Source of the DNA: Natronosalvus rutilus
Lineage (GTDB): Archaea; Halobacteriota; Halobacteria; Halobacteriales; Natrialbaceae
DNA length: 64,000 nucleotides
Assembly (NCBI RefSeq): GCF_024204665.1
Contig: NZ_CP100355.1
Span: 1,965,451-2,029,450, forward strand
Direction of reading: 5' to 3'
Position numbers and translations under genes: made by a program
Part shown: one piece after another, positions 24,329 through 33,203 of the stretch
How positions within the stretch are numbered: the first letter of the stretch is position 1
Layout of the letters: the number at the start of each line of letters is the position of its first letter
Notes under the pieces: model-generated
What the model saw: the letters and a program-made list of their open reading frames with translations, nothing else
Database searches by the model: none
Told to the model about the DNA's origin: nothing

Positions 24329-26371
24329 CTAGAGATCGGCGACGGCGACTTCCTCGCCGTTCCACTCGAGCCAGAAGGCGGGGTCGGCGTCGGAATCAGC
24401 GTTTTCGGCCTCGAAGGTGACGATGTCACCCTCGACGACGAAGCCGTCTCCCCAGCCGTTCCCGGTCAGCCCCTCGACCTCGTAGTACCCGGTCTCGTAG
24501 TAGGTGATGGTGTCGTTGTCGTTCGCCGAGACGGGGTTTCCGGAGGGCGACGTCTCGAGGTCGGTGACGGTGACGGGACCGTTGGCGACGAATCGATAGC
24601 GCACCCGATCTGCTCCCGGTTCGGTCAGGATTGCGAACTCGGCCGGTTCCGGATCGGTGTCTTCGTTCCCACCGGTCAGGTCGGCGACGGCGACTTCCTC
24701 GCCGTTCCACTCGAGCCAGAAGGCGGGGTCGGCGTCGGAATCGGCGTTCTCGGCTTCGAAGGTGACGACGTCACCTTCGACGACGAAGCCGTCACCCCAG
24801 CCGTTGCCCGTCAAACCATCGACCTCGTAGGTGCCATCCTCGCGCTCGGTGATCGTGTCGTTGCCGTTCGCCGAGACGGAATTGCCGGAGGGCGAGGTGC
24901 CGAGGTCGGCGGTCGAGACGGGGCCGTTGGCAACGAACCGGTAACGGACGCGGTCGGCACCGGGTTCCGTCAGAATCGCCAGTTCGTTCTCGCTCTTGGA
25001 ATCGTCTTCTGTTCCTTCTTCATCGTCACCGACCAGGTCGGCGACGGCGACTTCTTCGCCGTTCCACTCGAGCCAGAAGGCGGGGTCGGCGTCGGAATCG
25101 GCGTTCTCGGCCTCGAAAGCGACGATTTCGCCGTCTACGGCGAAACCATCGCCCCAGCCGTTGCCCGTCAATCCTTCGACCTCGTAGGTGCCGTCCTCGC
25201 GTTCGGTGATCGTGTCGTTGCCGTTCGCCGAAACAGAATTGCCGGAGGGCGAGGTGCCGAGGTCGGCGGTCGAAACGGGGCCGTCGGCGACGAACCGGTA
25301 GCGCACGCGGTCGGCACCGGCTTCTGTCAGGATCGCCAGTTCGTTTTGGTCCCCGGTATCGTCTGTCTCCTTCTCTTCGTCTCCACCGTCACCGCTCTCT
25401 CCACCGTCGTAGTTCAGCCAGTCTTCGCGGGTTCCGTTGACCAGCATCACGTGGTCGTCGAAATAAATCGTGTGCGGATCGTTGTCCTGGTAGAGGTCGT
25501 ACCCGAGCGGACCCGCGTATTCAATCCCGTTTCCGTCGGCGGACCGCCACGCGAGATTTTCCCGCTCGTAGGCGAGTTCGTCGTTCACCCACGCACGGAA
25601 GACGCCGTCGTTGTTCATCGACCCGCTCGAGGTGTACGTATTCAGCTTCTGGTAAGTTTCAACCTTCACCCACTCGTTCATCGGCATCTGGACCCGGTTG
25701 CCGTACTCGATGTACGGGGTCGTGCTGTCGGTGAGTCGAGCGTCGTAGGAGTAGACGAAGAACGTGTACGTGTCGGGGTGGTCGTGGTTCTCCCGACGGG
25801 TGAAGCCGACCCGGACCGACCACCCGTCTTCGCCCGTGAACGGCGGCGGCGTGACGAAGTTTCCGCTGTCCTGGTCTCCCTCACTCCGTAGCCCAGCCCA
25901 GAAGATCCGCATCGTGTTGTTCTCCGAGAGCCACATCCCGTTCGGGTGGACGTAGAACCGCTGATACAGCTCGTCGACGTCCGCGCCGTAATGGTCGTCG
26001 AACGGGTACACCGTGTTCGCGCTCATCTGGTCGCCGTCGAGGTAGTGTGCGCAACTCGTGTCTCCCGTTCGAGAGATGTTTGACGTGATGTCGGGGCTCG
26101 TACTCGAGCGCTGGTTCCACACGTCGTAGACGTCACCCAGGCCATTGTACGATGACGACGGATCGTAGTACTGGTCGTAATCGATCTCGATCAGATCCTG
26201 GTCGTGAGAATCGGCCGCGGCGGTGCCCGAACTCAGGAGTGCCCCACCGGCGATCGCGGTCGAACCGAGTACCTTGAGATACGTTCTGCGTTCGATGTCG
26301 TTCGCCGTCCCGTTCTCTTTGCCGCTTTCCAGTGTGCTATCGATTGCTCGTTTCGAGCGCTCACGTGCCAT
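24329..26371 (-). CDS. Tat-exported PL14-like protein with three C-terminal repeats
   Basis: This protein has 680 residues. Tat signal: ERRTYLKVLGSTAIAGGALL (29-48). Residues about 60-315 resemble the jelly-roll of polysaccharide lyase family 14: ELYQRFYVHPNGMWL, RIFWAGLRS, DGWSVRVGFTRR, MPMNEWVKVETYQKLNT, DGVFRAWVNDELAYER and YFDDHVMLVNG. An acidic linker leads to three near-identical domains of about 105 residues (from 343, 462 and about 579), each beginning ELAILTE.GADRVRYRF and ending FWLEWNGEEVAVADL. The repeats are not a family I can name; they may bind glycan or the cell surface. A smaller paralogue lies upstream on the same strand. Lyase activity is inferred from fold only. Confidence 0.75.
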   Translation of the reverse strand: MARERSKRAIDSTLESGKENGTANDIERRTYLKVLGSTAIAGGALLSSGTAAADSHDQDLIEIDYDQYYDPSSSYNGLGDVYDVWNQRSSTSPDITSNISRTGDTSCAHYLDGDQMSANTVYPFDDHYGADVDELYQRFYVHPNGMWLSENNTMRIFWAGLRSEGDQDSGNFVTPPPFTGEDGWSVRVGFTRRENHDHPDTYTFFVYSYDARLTDSTTPYIEYGNRVQMPMNEWVKVETYQKLNTYTSSGSMNNDGVFRAWVNDELAYERENLAWRSADGNGIEYAGPLGYDLYQDNDPHTIYFDDHVMLVNGTREDWLNYDGGESGDGGDEEKETDDTGDQNELAILTEAGADRVRYRFVADGPVSTADLGTSPSGNSVSANGNDTITEREDGTYEVEGLTGNGWGDGFAVDGEIVAFEAENADSDADPAFWLEWNGEEVAVADLVGDDEEGTEDDSKSENELAILTEPGADRVRYRFVANGPVSTADLGTSPSGNSVSANGNDTITEREDGTYEVDGLTGNGWGDGFVVEGDVVTFEAENADSDADPAFWLEWNGEEVAVADLTGGNEDTDPEPAEFAILTEPGADRVRYRFVANGPVTVTDLETSPSGNPVSANDNDTITYYETGYYEVEGLTGNGWGDGFVVEGDIVTFEAENADSDADPAFWLEWNGEEVAVADL
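24332..25345 (-). repeat. three tandem ~345-bp coding repeats
   Basis: The 3' half of the PL14-like gene consists of three copies of a unit about 310 bp long, spaced about 344 and 356 bp apart, joined by short acidic linkers. Long blocks are identical at the DNA level, including the stretch coding EWNGEEVAVADL and the one coding NGWGDGF. This points to recent duplication or gene conversion. The third (C-terminal) copy is the most diverged, with TVTDLETSPSGNPVSANDND in place of STADLGTSPSGNSVSANGND. Confidence 0.8.
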
Positions 26372-26673
26372 GCAACTTGACTAGCCAACTATGCTGACCT
26401 CAACGCTCTCATGAACATATCGGAACTTTATACGTCGATGAGTTACTGTCAGGTTGGCTGTAGTATCCTCGTCTAACCTCGGAAAACGATACCCGTACTC
26501 GAGATACACGAATCGGTAAGAGAGGGTATTCAGTACCGTTAGACTCGATTCACGGGTCAGATAGTAGTAAATCGCCTGCGAATCAGAGCAATCGCTCGAG
26601 TGAAAACATCGACACGTACGCCCGTTCGCCGATTCTATTGGCGCGCAATCGAATCGAACGCCGCTTGCGGACG
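26372..26673 (-). promoter_or_regulatory. promoter region of the repeat-bearing PL14-like gene
   Basis: No gene is seen in these 302 bp. On the minus strand GTATAAAG (plus coordinates 26426-26433) is a good TATA box about 55 nt before the ATG at 26371, giving a short untranslated leader. The region is AT-richer than its surroundings. Confidence 0.45.
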
Positions 26674-27639
26674 TCAGGACTGCGTAGGCGGTACAATATT
26701 TTCGGGAATTCCGCCGACAACGATGTGATGATCGTCGAAGTAAACGGTCTCACCGTTCTGATTCGACCCCCACCAGTAGCCGTAGGGGCCGGCCTCCTCG
26801 ATACCCTGTCCTGGAACGCTGGTCCAGCGGTAGTCGGTTCGCTCGAACGCCAGTTCGCCGTTCACCCAGACGCGGATTTCGCCGTCGGCGTTCGCCTGAC
26901 CTCCTTCAACCGTATTCAGCACCTGGTGACACCGGATGTCGTTCCACTCGTTCATCCGAACATCCGTTTCAGTGACGTTCAATTCGGGGACCGGGTTGAC
27001 CTGGTCCATGTGGTAGACGTAGACGAAGAGCGGGTACTCGTCGGGATGGTTGTGAGATCCACGTCGGGCGTACCCCAGTCGGACCGACCACCCGTCCTTG
27101 CCGTTCGGGATATCTTCCTGGGTCGTCCCGCCCGACGACGTCGGTCCGTTCCGAAGTCCTGCCCAGAAGAACCGGAAGGTCCCCCTGTCCGCCAGTGTCA
27201 TTCCGTTCGGGTGGAATCGAAATCGCTGGTACGTCTCGTCTACGACGCCGCCGTGATTGGCGTCGAACGAGTAGACCGTATTGGCCGTCATCTGGTTCCC
27301 CTGGAAGTGGTGTGCGAGACACCGGTCCCCGGGTTCTGGCTGACCGGCTGTGATCTCCGGATCGGCCCCCGAGCGGTGATTCCACACGCGATAGACGTCT
27401 TCCAGGCCGTTGTACCTCGATGAGGCATCGTAGCTCCCGCCATAATCGATGTCGATGAACTCGAGGTCGGTCGCCTTCGGGTCGCCCGCCTCCCCTCGAA
27501 CTGCGCTCGAGAACAACGCACCCGTCGCCGTTGCTCCGAGCAGTGAGAGATACGAGCGTCGGCCGAGCGTGCGCCGTTTCGTTCGCCGCGTATCGCCACG
27601 GGGCTCGTCGCCGGAAACATCAGATTGCTTGCCTCGCAT
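26674..27639 (-). CDS. Tat-exported PL14-like protein, short paralogue
   Basis: The 321-residue protein has a long basic N-region and a Tat signal (GRRSYLSLLGATATGALF, about residues 26-43). The rest aligns along its length with the PL14-like part of the neighbouring 680-residue protein: DVYRVWNHRSG, ETYQRFRFHPNGMTL, FRFFWAGLRN, KDGWSVRLGYARRG, MNEWNDIRCHQVLNT, GEIRVWVNGELAFER and YFDDHHIVVGG. It lacks the three C-terminal repeats. The two genes are a tandem duplication. It is predicted to act outside the cell on an acidic polysaccharide, but catalytic residues cannot be assigned with confidence. Confidence 0.75.
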   Translation of the reverse strand: MRGKQSDVSGDEPRGDTRRTKRRTLGRRSYLSLLGATATGALFSSAVRGEAGDPKATDLEFIDIDYGGSYDASSRYNGLEDVYRVWNHRSGADPEITAGQPEPGDRCLAHHFQGNQMTANTVYSFDANHGGVVDETYQRFRFHPNGMTLADRGTFRFFWAGLRNGPTSSGGTTQEDIPNGKDGWSVRLGYARRGSHNHPDEYPLFVYVYHMDQVNPVPELNVTETDVRMNEWNDIRCHQVLNTVEGGQANADGEIRVWVNGELAFERTDYRWTSVPGQGIEEAGPYGYWWGSNQNGETVYFDDHHIVVGGIPENIVPPTQS

Positions 27640-27978
27640 ACAAAACCGAGGAAGTAACCTTCAGTTATCAACCTTGTCGTGTGAAAATCGTACATTTATC
27701 TCATAAATCGGAATTTTAATTTCCACTTCAAAAGACACTCGAGCTCAGAGAATATACTGGCAGTCAGAAGAGGTAAACCGACCGATCTGACCTTCGGAGC
27801 GAACCCTGGAAGAGCGACGTTCGCGTATTCGGTTCGTGATCGTGACGGTTTTGCTTGTTGCTACGCCGGTCAATCACGCAGTCAGTGAAGCGACTCGAAC
27901 GGGAAAACAGGCGTTACCGAACGCAATGATCGAGTACCACCGGTTGGCTTTTCACGGAGGGTGGTGGTTACGAACCCT
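27640..27978. other. AT-rich divergent intergenic region
   Basis: This gap separates the minus-strand short PL14-like gene from the plus-strand ATP-grasp gene and holds no convincing gene. The part 27685-27730 is clearly AT-rich and contains ATAAATGTA on the minus strand (plus 27692-27706 region), a plausible TATA for the gene starting at 27639. A GGAGG sequence lies at 27956-27960, just before a possible GTG start of the ATP-grasp gene. Confidence 0.4.
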
Positions 27979-29214
27979 ATGTGTGCCGATCCGACGGTCC
28001 TCCTCCTCGATGGGGATTACCCGACAGCGCTGACCGTCGCGAGGGAACTCTCCGAGGATCTCGGTGCGACGATCGTCGGCGTTGGAACGACGCGATACAG
28101 CCGACTGCTCCGGTCGAGATACTGCGACGAGAAAATCCTCGCCCCTCCGCCGGAGAGCGAAGGATACGCCGACGCCCTCGAGTCTGCGGTTCGAACCCAT
28201 CGCCCGGACTTCGTCTTGCCGGTCGGGTACCAATCGACGGTCGCAGTCGACCGACTTCGGTCGATCCTTCCCTCCTCCGTTTCCACCTCTCTCCCCTCGA
28301 GCGAGTCGCTCCGTACTGGTGCCGACAAGTCCGCCGTCCTCGACCGTGCGGCCCGTCTCGGAATCGACGTTCCGACGGAGTACTCGAGCGTCGTCGAGCG
28401 AATCGACGCGAACGGGCGGCCGAGGAGTGCATTCGACCAACTGAACTTCCCCGTCTTTCTCAAGGCCAGACACGAATCCGGCGGTGGCGAGACGACCGCT
28501 CGAGTCGACGACCCTGCTCGCTTCTGGCGGACTTACGACCGCATTGTGGCGGTCGCTCCGGACGGGGACGTACTCGTCCAGGAGCTAATCGAGGGGACGG
28601 GGTCGACCTACGGAGTCGGCGTCCTCTGTTCGGACAACGACGTCGTGCTCAGGTTCAGTCACGAGGAACTTCAGTCCGTTCCTCGATGGGGCGGAAGTGG
28701 GACGCATCTTCGAACCTACCGAAACCCCTCTCTCGAGGCGCAGGCGACGGACTTGTTACAGGATCTGGGGTGGCACGGAATCGCACTCGTCGAGTTCAAG
28801 CGCCGTCCCAATGGGTCGTTCGTGCTCATGGAGGTGAACCCAAAGTTCTGGGCATCGTACGCACTGGCAAGCGAGCGTGGCTACCGATTCGCCTCGACGA
28901 TGATCGCGGCCGCTCTCGACTTAGACGTCGATCTCCCCGTCAGGTCTATCGGAACGGTCGACGAGATGGTATTTCCGCTTCGAGAACTCCAGTACTGCGT
29001 TCGGCAACCGACCCGGAACGAAATCTCGACCGCTCTCAGGACGGTACTGACCCCAGGGGCGAAGTGGAGTCTCGACTGGACCGACCCTGTCGCCTGGCTG
29101 ATGCCACCTGTCGCCGCGATGGAACGGGTACCCGACGTAGAGTCTCGAGTCGAGGCGGCCGTCGGGGCCGTAACCGGCCGTCAATCTCAGAACGTGGGAG
29201 AGGATCGACGATGA
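27979..29214 (+). CDS. ATP-grasp carboxylate-amine ligase-type protein (first of two)
   Basis: The product has 411 residues from ATG 27979; an in-frame GTG at 27961 is an alternative. The N-terminal pre-ATP-grasp part begins TVLLLDGDYPTALTVARELS. ATP-binding lysine segment: FPVFLKARHESGGGETT; then VLVQELIEGTGSTYGVGVL and the Mg-binding VLMEVNPKFWASYALA. This family (biotin carboxylase/D-Ala-D-Ala ligase fold) joins a carboxylate to an amine via acyl-phosphate. Relatives in sugar clusters are mostly unassigned. A second such gene lies at 40343-41545. It may attach an amino acid to a glycan or carrier; this is inference. Confidence 0.82.
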   Translation: MCADPTVLLLDGDYPTALTVARELSEDLGATIVGVGTTRYSRLLRSRYCDEKILAPPPESEGYADALESAVRTHRPDFVLPVGYQSTVAVDRLRSILPSSVSTSLPSSESLRTGADKSAVLDRAARLGIDVPTEYSSVVERIDANGRPRSAFDQLNFPVFLKARHESGGGETTARVDDPARFWRTYDRIVAVAPDGDVLVQELIEGTGSTYGVGVLCSDNDVVLRFSHEELQSVPRWGGSGTHLRTYRNPSLEAQATDLLQDLGWHGIALVEFKRRPNGSFVLMEVNPKFWASYALASERGYRFASTMIAAALDLDVDLPVRSIGTVDEMVFPLRELQYCVRQPTRNEISTALRTVLTPGAKWSLDWTDPVAWLMPPVAAMERVPDVESRVEAAVGAVTGRQSQNVGEDRR

Positions 29215-29438
29215 TAGGCTTCAGTGGGAACCGAATCGACAATGACGGGTGTCAGCGAGTTGACCGTGGACCCTGCGCTGGTTGCTCCAGCCAGGACGAC
29301 AGCCGGGCCGCACGTCTCGAGCGTACTTCCAATGAGCTATTCGTCCGGTATTGCGAGCGGTTTTCGAGCGTGCCTCGAGAAGAGTCAACTGGCCAACGAT
29401 CATTGAGAGGCGGACAGAAGGAGCGTGGTGATGCATGA
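29211..29438 (+). CDS. possible 75-residue coupled ORF
   Basis: ATG 29211 overlaps the ATP-grasp stop as ATGA, and its TGA at 29436-29438 overlaps the next start as ATGA. This is the pattern of tightly coupled operon genes. The product has Cys14, Cys23 and Cys26 (CQRVDRGPCAGC) and is not clearly acidic. However, third-position GC is only about 55%, below nearby genes, and another frame (29224-29406) looks no worse. No family is recognised, so it may be spacer that happens to be open. Confidence 0.3.
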   Translation: MIGFSGNRIDNDGCQRVDRGPCAGCSSQDDSRAARLERTSNELFVRYCERFSSVPREESTGQRSLRGGQKERGDA

Positions 29439-31264
29439 GGACGATGTTCGACCATGCCTACCTCGTTTCGAAGGTTTTTCTGATTCCCCTCGCCGCCCTG
29501 GGCGTCGCTGGTCCATTCGTCGTCGGCCGCGTGAACCTCTCGATCTTGGGACTCTACCTGGCCCTGCCGATGACGCTGGCCGTCGTCGTACTGTGGCGTG
29601 GGGGGAAGCGTCACTACCGAGAGCCGGTCGGGTGGATCGCCGTCGACTGGCGAGTGTTCTCCATCGTTTTTCACCTCGTCGTCTCGAGCCTCGTCGTCTC
29701 GCTTGCGATTTACGACGTCCGTCCTCTCGCGTTCTTCGTCGGACTCGCCGTCCTGTACGGACTGATCATCGTGTTGATCTGGTTGCCCAGCCTCGGCTCC
29801 GGTCGCACGCCGATCTGTTTGTACCACATGGTCGTCGCCTTCGCGCTCACCGTGTTCAGCGTGACGTTGAAGTACGACTTTTTTATCGGGAACACAGATT
29901 TGATCGTCCACGTCTCGCTGATCGATTCGCTCGTCGAAACCGGTGCGCCAGTGTCGTTAGAATTGTACGAACCGTTCCAGCTGTGGCACGTGTACGCGGC
30001 GACGACGCACCAGCTGCTGGGCGGATACCTGACGACCCACCGAACGGTGTACGTACTCAGCGGGGTGCTGTTTGGAGCCGGCATCCTCGCAGCGTATGGA
30101 TTCGGACGACGGGTCACGCTGAACGAACGAGTAGCGCTCCTGACGGCGCTGTTCACGATATTCCATCCGTTCTACACCTTCTACGGAATGTACTCGATTC
30201 CGCGGAGCGTCACCTCGATCGTCTTTCTCGCGCTCCTCGTCACCCTTCTCGGCCGGACGGCCCCTGGCATGCGCCTCGCTGGCCTGGTGTTTCTCGTCGC
30301 GATCGTCGTCTACCACCCCGTCTCTATCCCGTTCGTGTTCATCATCATGACGATCGTCTACGCGGTCGAACGAATCGTCAGGCGCTCGTCTGCGGTCGGG
30401 GCCCAACCGCCGACCGTCGACTCCTTCACGATGGTAACCACGGGGGTGATGACGCTCACCTACTGGCTGTACGCGGCCGAACCCCTGGTCGAAACGATCA
30501 TCGGAGCACTGACGAGCGCCGCATCGGGTTCTCGAACCGAACCGCCACCGCAGGGGGTCGTCGCCAGTCCGTGGGCGGAGGTCGCAAACTACGTCCCGTA
30601 CTCGTTTTTTATCTTCTTCATGCTCCTCGGTGCGCTGCTGTGGCTCCGGGACGACACCCGCGAGTGGATCGCGGCCGGTGTCATCGGCATTTCCGCGCTC
30701 CTACTCGTGCCCCTCTCCGTCCCGGGGCCCACCCTTCTCCTCGAGGGCCTCGCCGGGATCAACATTAATCGGTTCGTCCACTACACGTACATGTTCTTCG
30801 CGCTGACGGGGGCCATCGGCGCGTATCGGCTGTTCTCACGAGGCGGATTCAAATACTTCGTCGTTCTCGTGCTTCTGCTATCGCTCTTCGGCTTCACTGC
30901 AGTCTCCAACGACTTTGTCGCGAGGGACAACCCCGCCGTCGAGCGTCCGTTCTATACCTACTACCTGACCGAGCAGGAACGCCAGTCGTACGAGGATATC
31001 GACGCGATGTACGACGGGCTGATCGAAACCGATAGGCCGTCGTGTCGATACGTGGGCGAAATGCTCGACGCCGAGTGCGTCGTGGTCGACGCTGGTGCGG
31101 AGGACGCGATGTTCGCGGAAGCAGAGAGCGTACTGGTACGAGACGGCGAACTCGAGCGCCGTCCGTTGCAGTTCACGGCGTACGTCGACGAGGAGATTCC
31201 GCTCGAGAACCTGGCAGAGCGTAACCGTGTGTACGACTCCGGTTCGGTCACGTTCTACCGGTAG
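29435..31264 (+). CDS. multi-pass membrane protein, GT-C-like or polymerase-like
   Basis: The 609-residue protein has about twelve hydrophobic helices up to residue ~480 and a soluble C-terminal domain of about 120 residues. The first large external loop contains FIGNTDLIVHVSLIDSLVE, which resembles the acidic-His loop of GT-C transferases such as GT39/PMT or Agl-type proteins. It could be a lipid-linked-sugar glycosyltransferase or a Wzy-type polymerase; sequence alone does not decide. It lies between an ATP-grasp gene and an exported beta-helix protein in the glycan locus. Confidence 0.65.
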   Translation: MRTMFDHAYLVSKVFLIPLAALGVAGPFVVGRVNLSILGLYLALPMTLAVVVLWRGGKRHYREPVGWIAVDWRVFSIVFHLVVSSLVVSLAIYDVRPLAFFVGLAVLYGLIIVLIWLPSLGSGRTPICLYHMVVAFALTVFSVTLKYDFFIGNTDLIVHVSLIDSLVETGAPVSLELYEPFQLWHVYAATTHQLLGGYLTTHRTVYVLSGVLFGAGILAAYGFGRRVTLNERVALLTALFTIFHPFYTFYGMYSIPRSVTSIVFLALLVTLLGRTAPGMRLAGLVFLVAIVVYHPVSIPFVFIIMTIVYAVERIVRRSSAVGAQPPTVDSFTMVTTGVMTLTYWLYAAEPLVETIIGALTSAASGSRTEPPPQGVVASPWAEVANYVPYSFFIFFMLLGALLWLRDDTREWIAAGVIGISALLLVPLSVPGPTLLLEGLAGININRFVHYTYMFFALTGAIGAYRLFSRGGFKYFVVLVLLLSLFGFTAVSNDFVARDNPAVERPFYTYYLTEQERQSYEDIDAMYDGLIETDRPSCRYVGEMLDAECVVVDAGAEDAMFAEAESVLVRDGELERRPLQFTAYVDEEIPLENLAERNRVYDSGSVTFYR

Positions 31265-31335
31265 TACGACTCTCTCGTCTCGATGAGCGACAAACAGCGT
31301 CCCTTTCCGCCTCGAGGCACGACGACGCTGGCCGC

Positions 31336-32895
31336 TCACTCGACCGTCCAGGAGTACCAGTCCCCGTTTCGATAGATCGAGAGTCGCTCTGCGTCTGAAT
31401 CCGTGTCCGTCCAGGCGACGACGGCGCCCTCACGCCCGTGTTCGTGCCAGTCGCCATCGTCGGCCGGATTCGACGATCCGTTGTCACCGAGTCCATTGAC
31501 GACCGTTCGAACGTCCGTCGAAATCTCCCCCTGGACGTTGTCGACGGCAACGTCCGGGACGTCGACCTCCAGTACGACATCTTGGCGGTCGGTTTCGAGG
31601 GTGACGTCACGGACGACCCCGCCCCTGCCCGATTCGAAACGAATTGGCCGCACGGACTCGTATCGACCGCCGATCACGCGACAGTTCTGTGCGCTCCCGT
31701 TGAATCGTATCGGATACACGTCGCCGGTGAGCGTACACGAGCAGTCGAGGAACGCCGTTTCATCCCTGGCGACGATGATCGCATCCTCCGTAGCGCTGGA
31801 ATTCTTTTCACCGAAGAACGTACAGTCTCGAAACGTTACCAGGCCGTCGCCGCCCTCGCCGTTCTCGTTGACGACCGCGATCCGTCGGTCCGCGTCCGAT
31901 CCCAACCGGGAGCCGGTTATCGTCACCGACCTGCCGGAAGACGCGACCTCGAGCACCGACCGCGACCCCTCGGCGTCGTTGTACCCGTAGCAGTTCTCGA
32001 GACGGCAGTCGCCGTCTCGAAGCCAGTAGCCGCGGGCGTCGGACAACTCGGAATCGCGAACCCAGACGGCGCTGTCGCGAACGACACCGCCGATTCGAAT
32101 GTTCGAGATGTCGTTATCGATAGCTGTACAGTTCTCGACGACGACCGACCCGTTCGAACAGTAGAATCCGTTGTCGGCGCAGTTTCGAGCCAGGCTGTGC
32201 GTGATCGTTGCGACCGCGTTGTCGGTCGCCTCGACGTACACGCCGGCACCTGGCCCCCCGTTGACGACGCAATCGTAAATCTGTCCGCGGCAGTCTTCCA
32301 TCCCGATCAGTTCGATCATGCGACGCCCGCTCGTCGGCCTGCCCACTGTCATGATGTGCTCGAAAATCACGTCTCCGGTCGCGTACGAGACGACGGCCGA
32401 GCCTGCAACGCCGTCCTCTTCCTCGACGTTCCGGAAATCGAACTCGAAGCCGCCGATGTATACGTTGTGTCCACTGTACGACCGGGACGGACCAAGCGCG
32501 AACACCTTGGAATCGTAGACACCAACCCCTTCGAACGTCGAGGACGGTTCGATCGTTGCGTTGTAGCCGAGCAACCCGAAGTCTCGAAACGAGTCGTGCT
32601 CGAATCCAGCGTCCATCCGGTACGTCCCGGGTGGAAAGAGTACGAGGAGTTCGTCGCCGCCTTCCTCGGCGAGAATTTCCTCCAGAACTGGCGTGACGTC
32701 GTCTTCGCCGGTTGGGTCCGCTCCATAGTTGACGACGTCGACGTGTCGCCAGTGATCCGCGAGCGTCGCCTCGTTGGTGTCGGGGGCCGGTACGTTCCCG
32801 TCTTCGTCTATATCTGCACCCTGGCTGGACAACATGTAGCCAGTGATTGTCGGTGGGAGGCCACCAATTGCCGTCAGGTACTTCCGGCGGTCCAT
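31336..32895 (-). CDS. Tat-exported right-handed beta-helix protein
   Basis: The product has 519 residues from ATG 32895; an upstream in-frame start at 32943 would add 16 residues that do not fit a signal. The N-terminus MDRRKYLTAIGGLPPTITGY looks like a Tat signal. Then VVNYGADPTGEDDVTPVLEE and LLVLFPPGTYRMD are the classical opening of pectate-lyase-3/beta-helix proteins, and the body has repeated short strands (VENCTAIDNDISNIRIGG, RLENCYGYNDAEGS). Such proteins bind or cut polysaccharide outside the cell. No catalytic residues are assigned. It faces away from the FemAB-like gene. Confidence 0.78.
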   Translation of the reverse strand: MDRRKYLTAIGGLPPTITGYMLSSQGADIDEDGNVPAPDTNEATLADHWRHVDVVNYGADPTGEDDVTPVLEEILAEEGGDELLVLFPPGTYRMDAGFEHDSFRDFGLLGYNATIEPSSTFEGVGVYDSKVFALGPSRSYSGHNVYIGGFEFDFRNVEEEDGVAGSAVVSYATGDVIFEHIMTVGRPTSGRRMIELIGMEDCRGQIYDCVVNGGPGAGVYVEATDNAVATITHSLARNCADNGFYCSNGSVVVENCTAIDNDISNIRIGGVVRDSAVWVRDSELSDARGYWLRDGDCRLENCYGYNDAEGSRSVLEVASSGRSVTITGSRLGSDADRRIAVVNENGEGGDGLVTFRDCTFFGEKNSSATEDAIIVARDETAFLDCSCTLTGDVYPIRFNGSAQNCRVIGGRYESVRPIRFESGRGGVVRDVTLETDRQDVVLEVDVPDVAVDNVQGEISTDVRTVVNGLGDNGSSNPADDGDWHEHGREGAVVAWTDTDSDAERLSIYRNGDWYSWTVE

Positions 32896-33203
32896 ACGTG
32901 GCGAGAGACCACGTGTGGAGGGATACCAATTTCTCAGAAGCATGCCTATATGACCAGTTCAATTTGATATTTCGCCTGAGTATCCGTCGTTGGCAGCATT
33001 CTCTGGTAAGAGTGCCAGCCCGATTTGCGAACGGACGAACGGCGAGTGGCCGCCACCTGAACCAGGGCTGCGAGGATGGAGACACGCCTCCGACGCTGGA
33101 GTAATATCGCATTCCGGTCCCGTACCAGTAGGATAACAAAGGCCATCTCAGACGCACGTATCGACAGTTCGGCCAGTGCTGTCCGGTCTCGAGGATACTA
33201 GAG
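32896..33203. other. divergent intergenic region, no gene seen
   Basis: These 308 bp lie between the minus-strand beta-helix gene and the plus-strand FemAB-like gene. On the minus strand a CATATAGG sequence near 32943-32950 is a possible TATA element for the beta-helix gene. Small open frames here have no protein-like composition. Confidence 0.35.

Noticed and set aside
31438-32967. 509-residue frame opposite the beta-helix gene
   Set aside because: Shadow frame; the minus-strand gene has a Tat signal and strand repeats.
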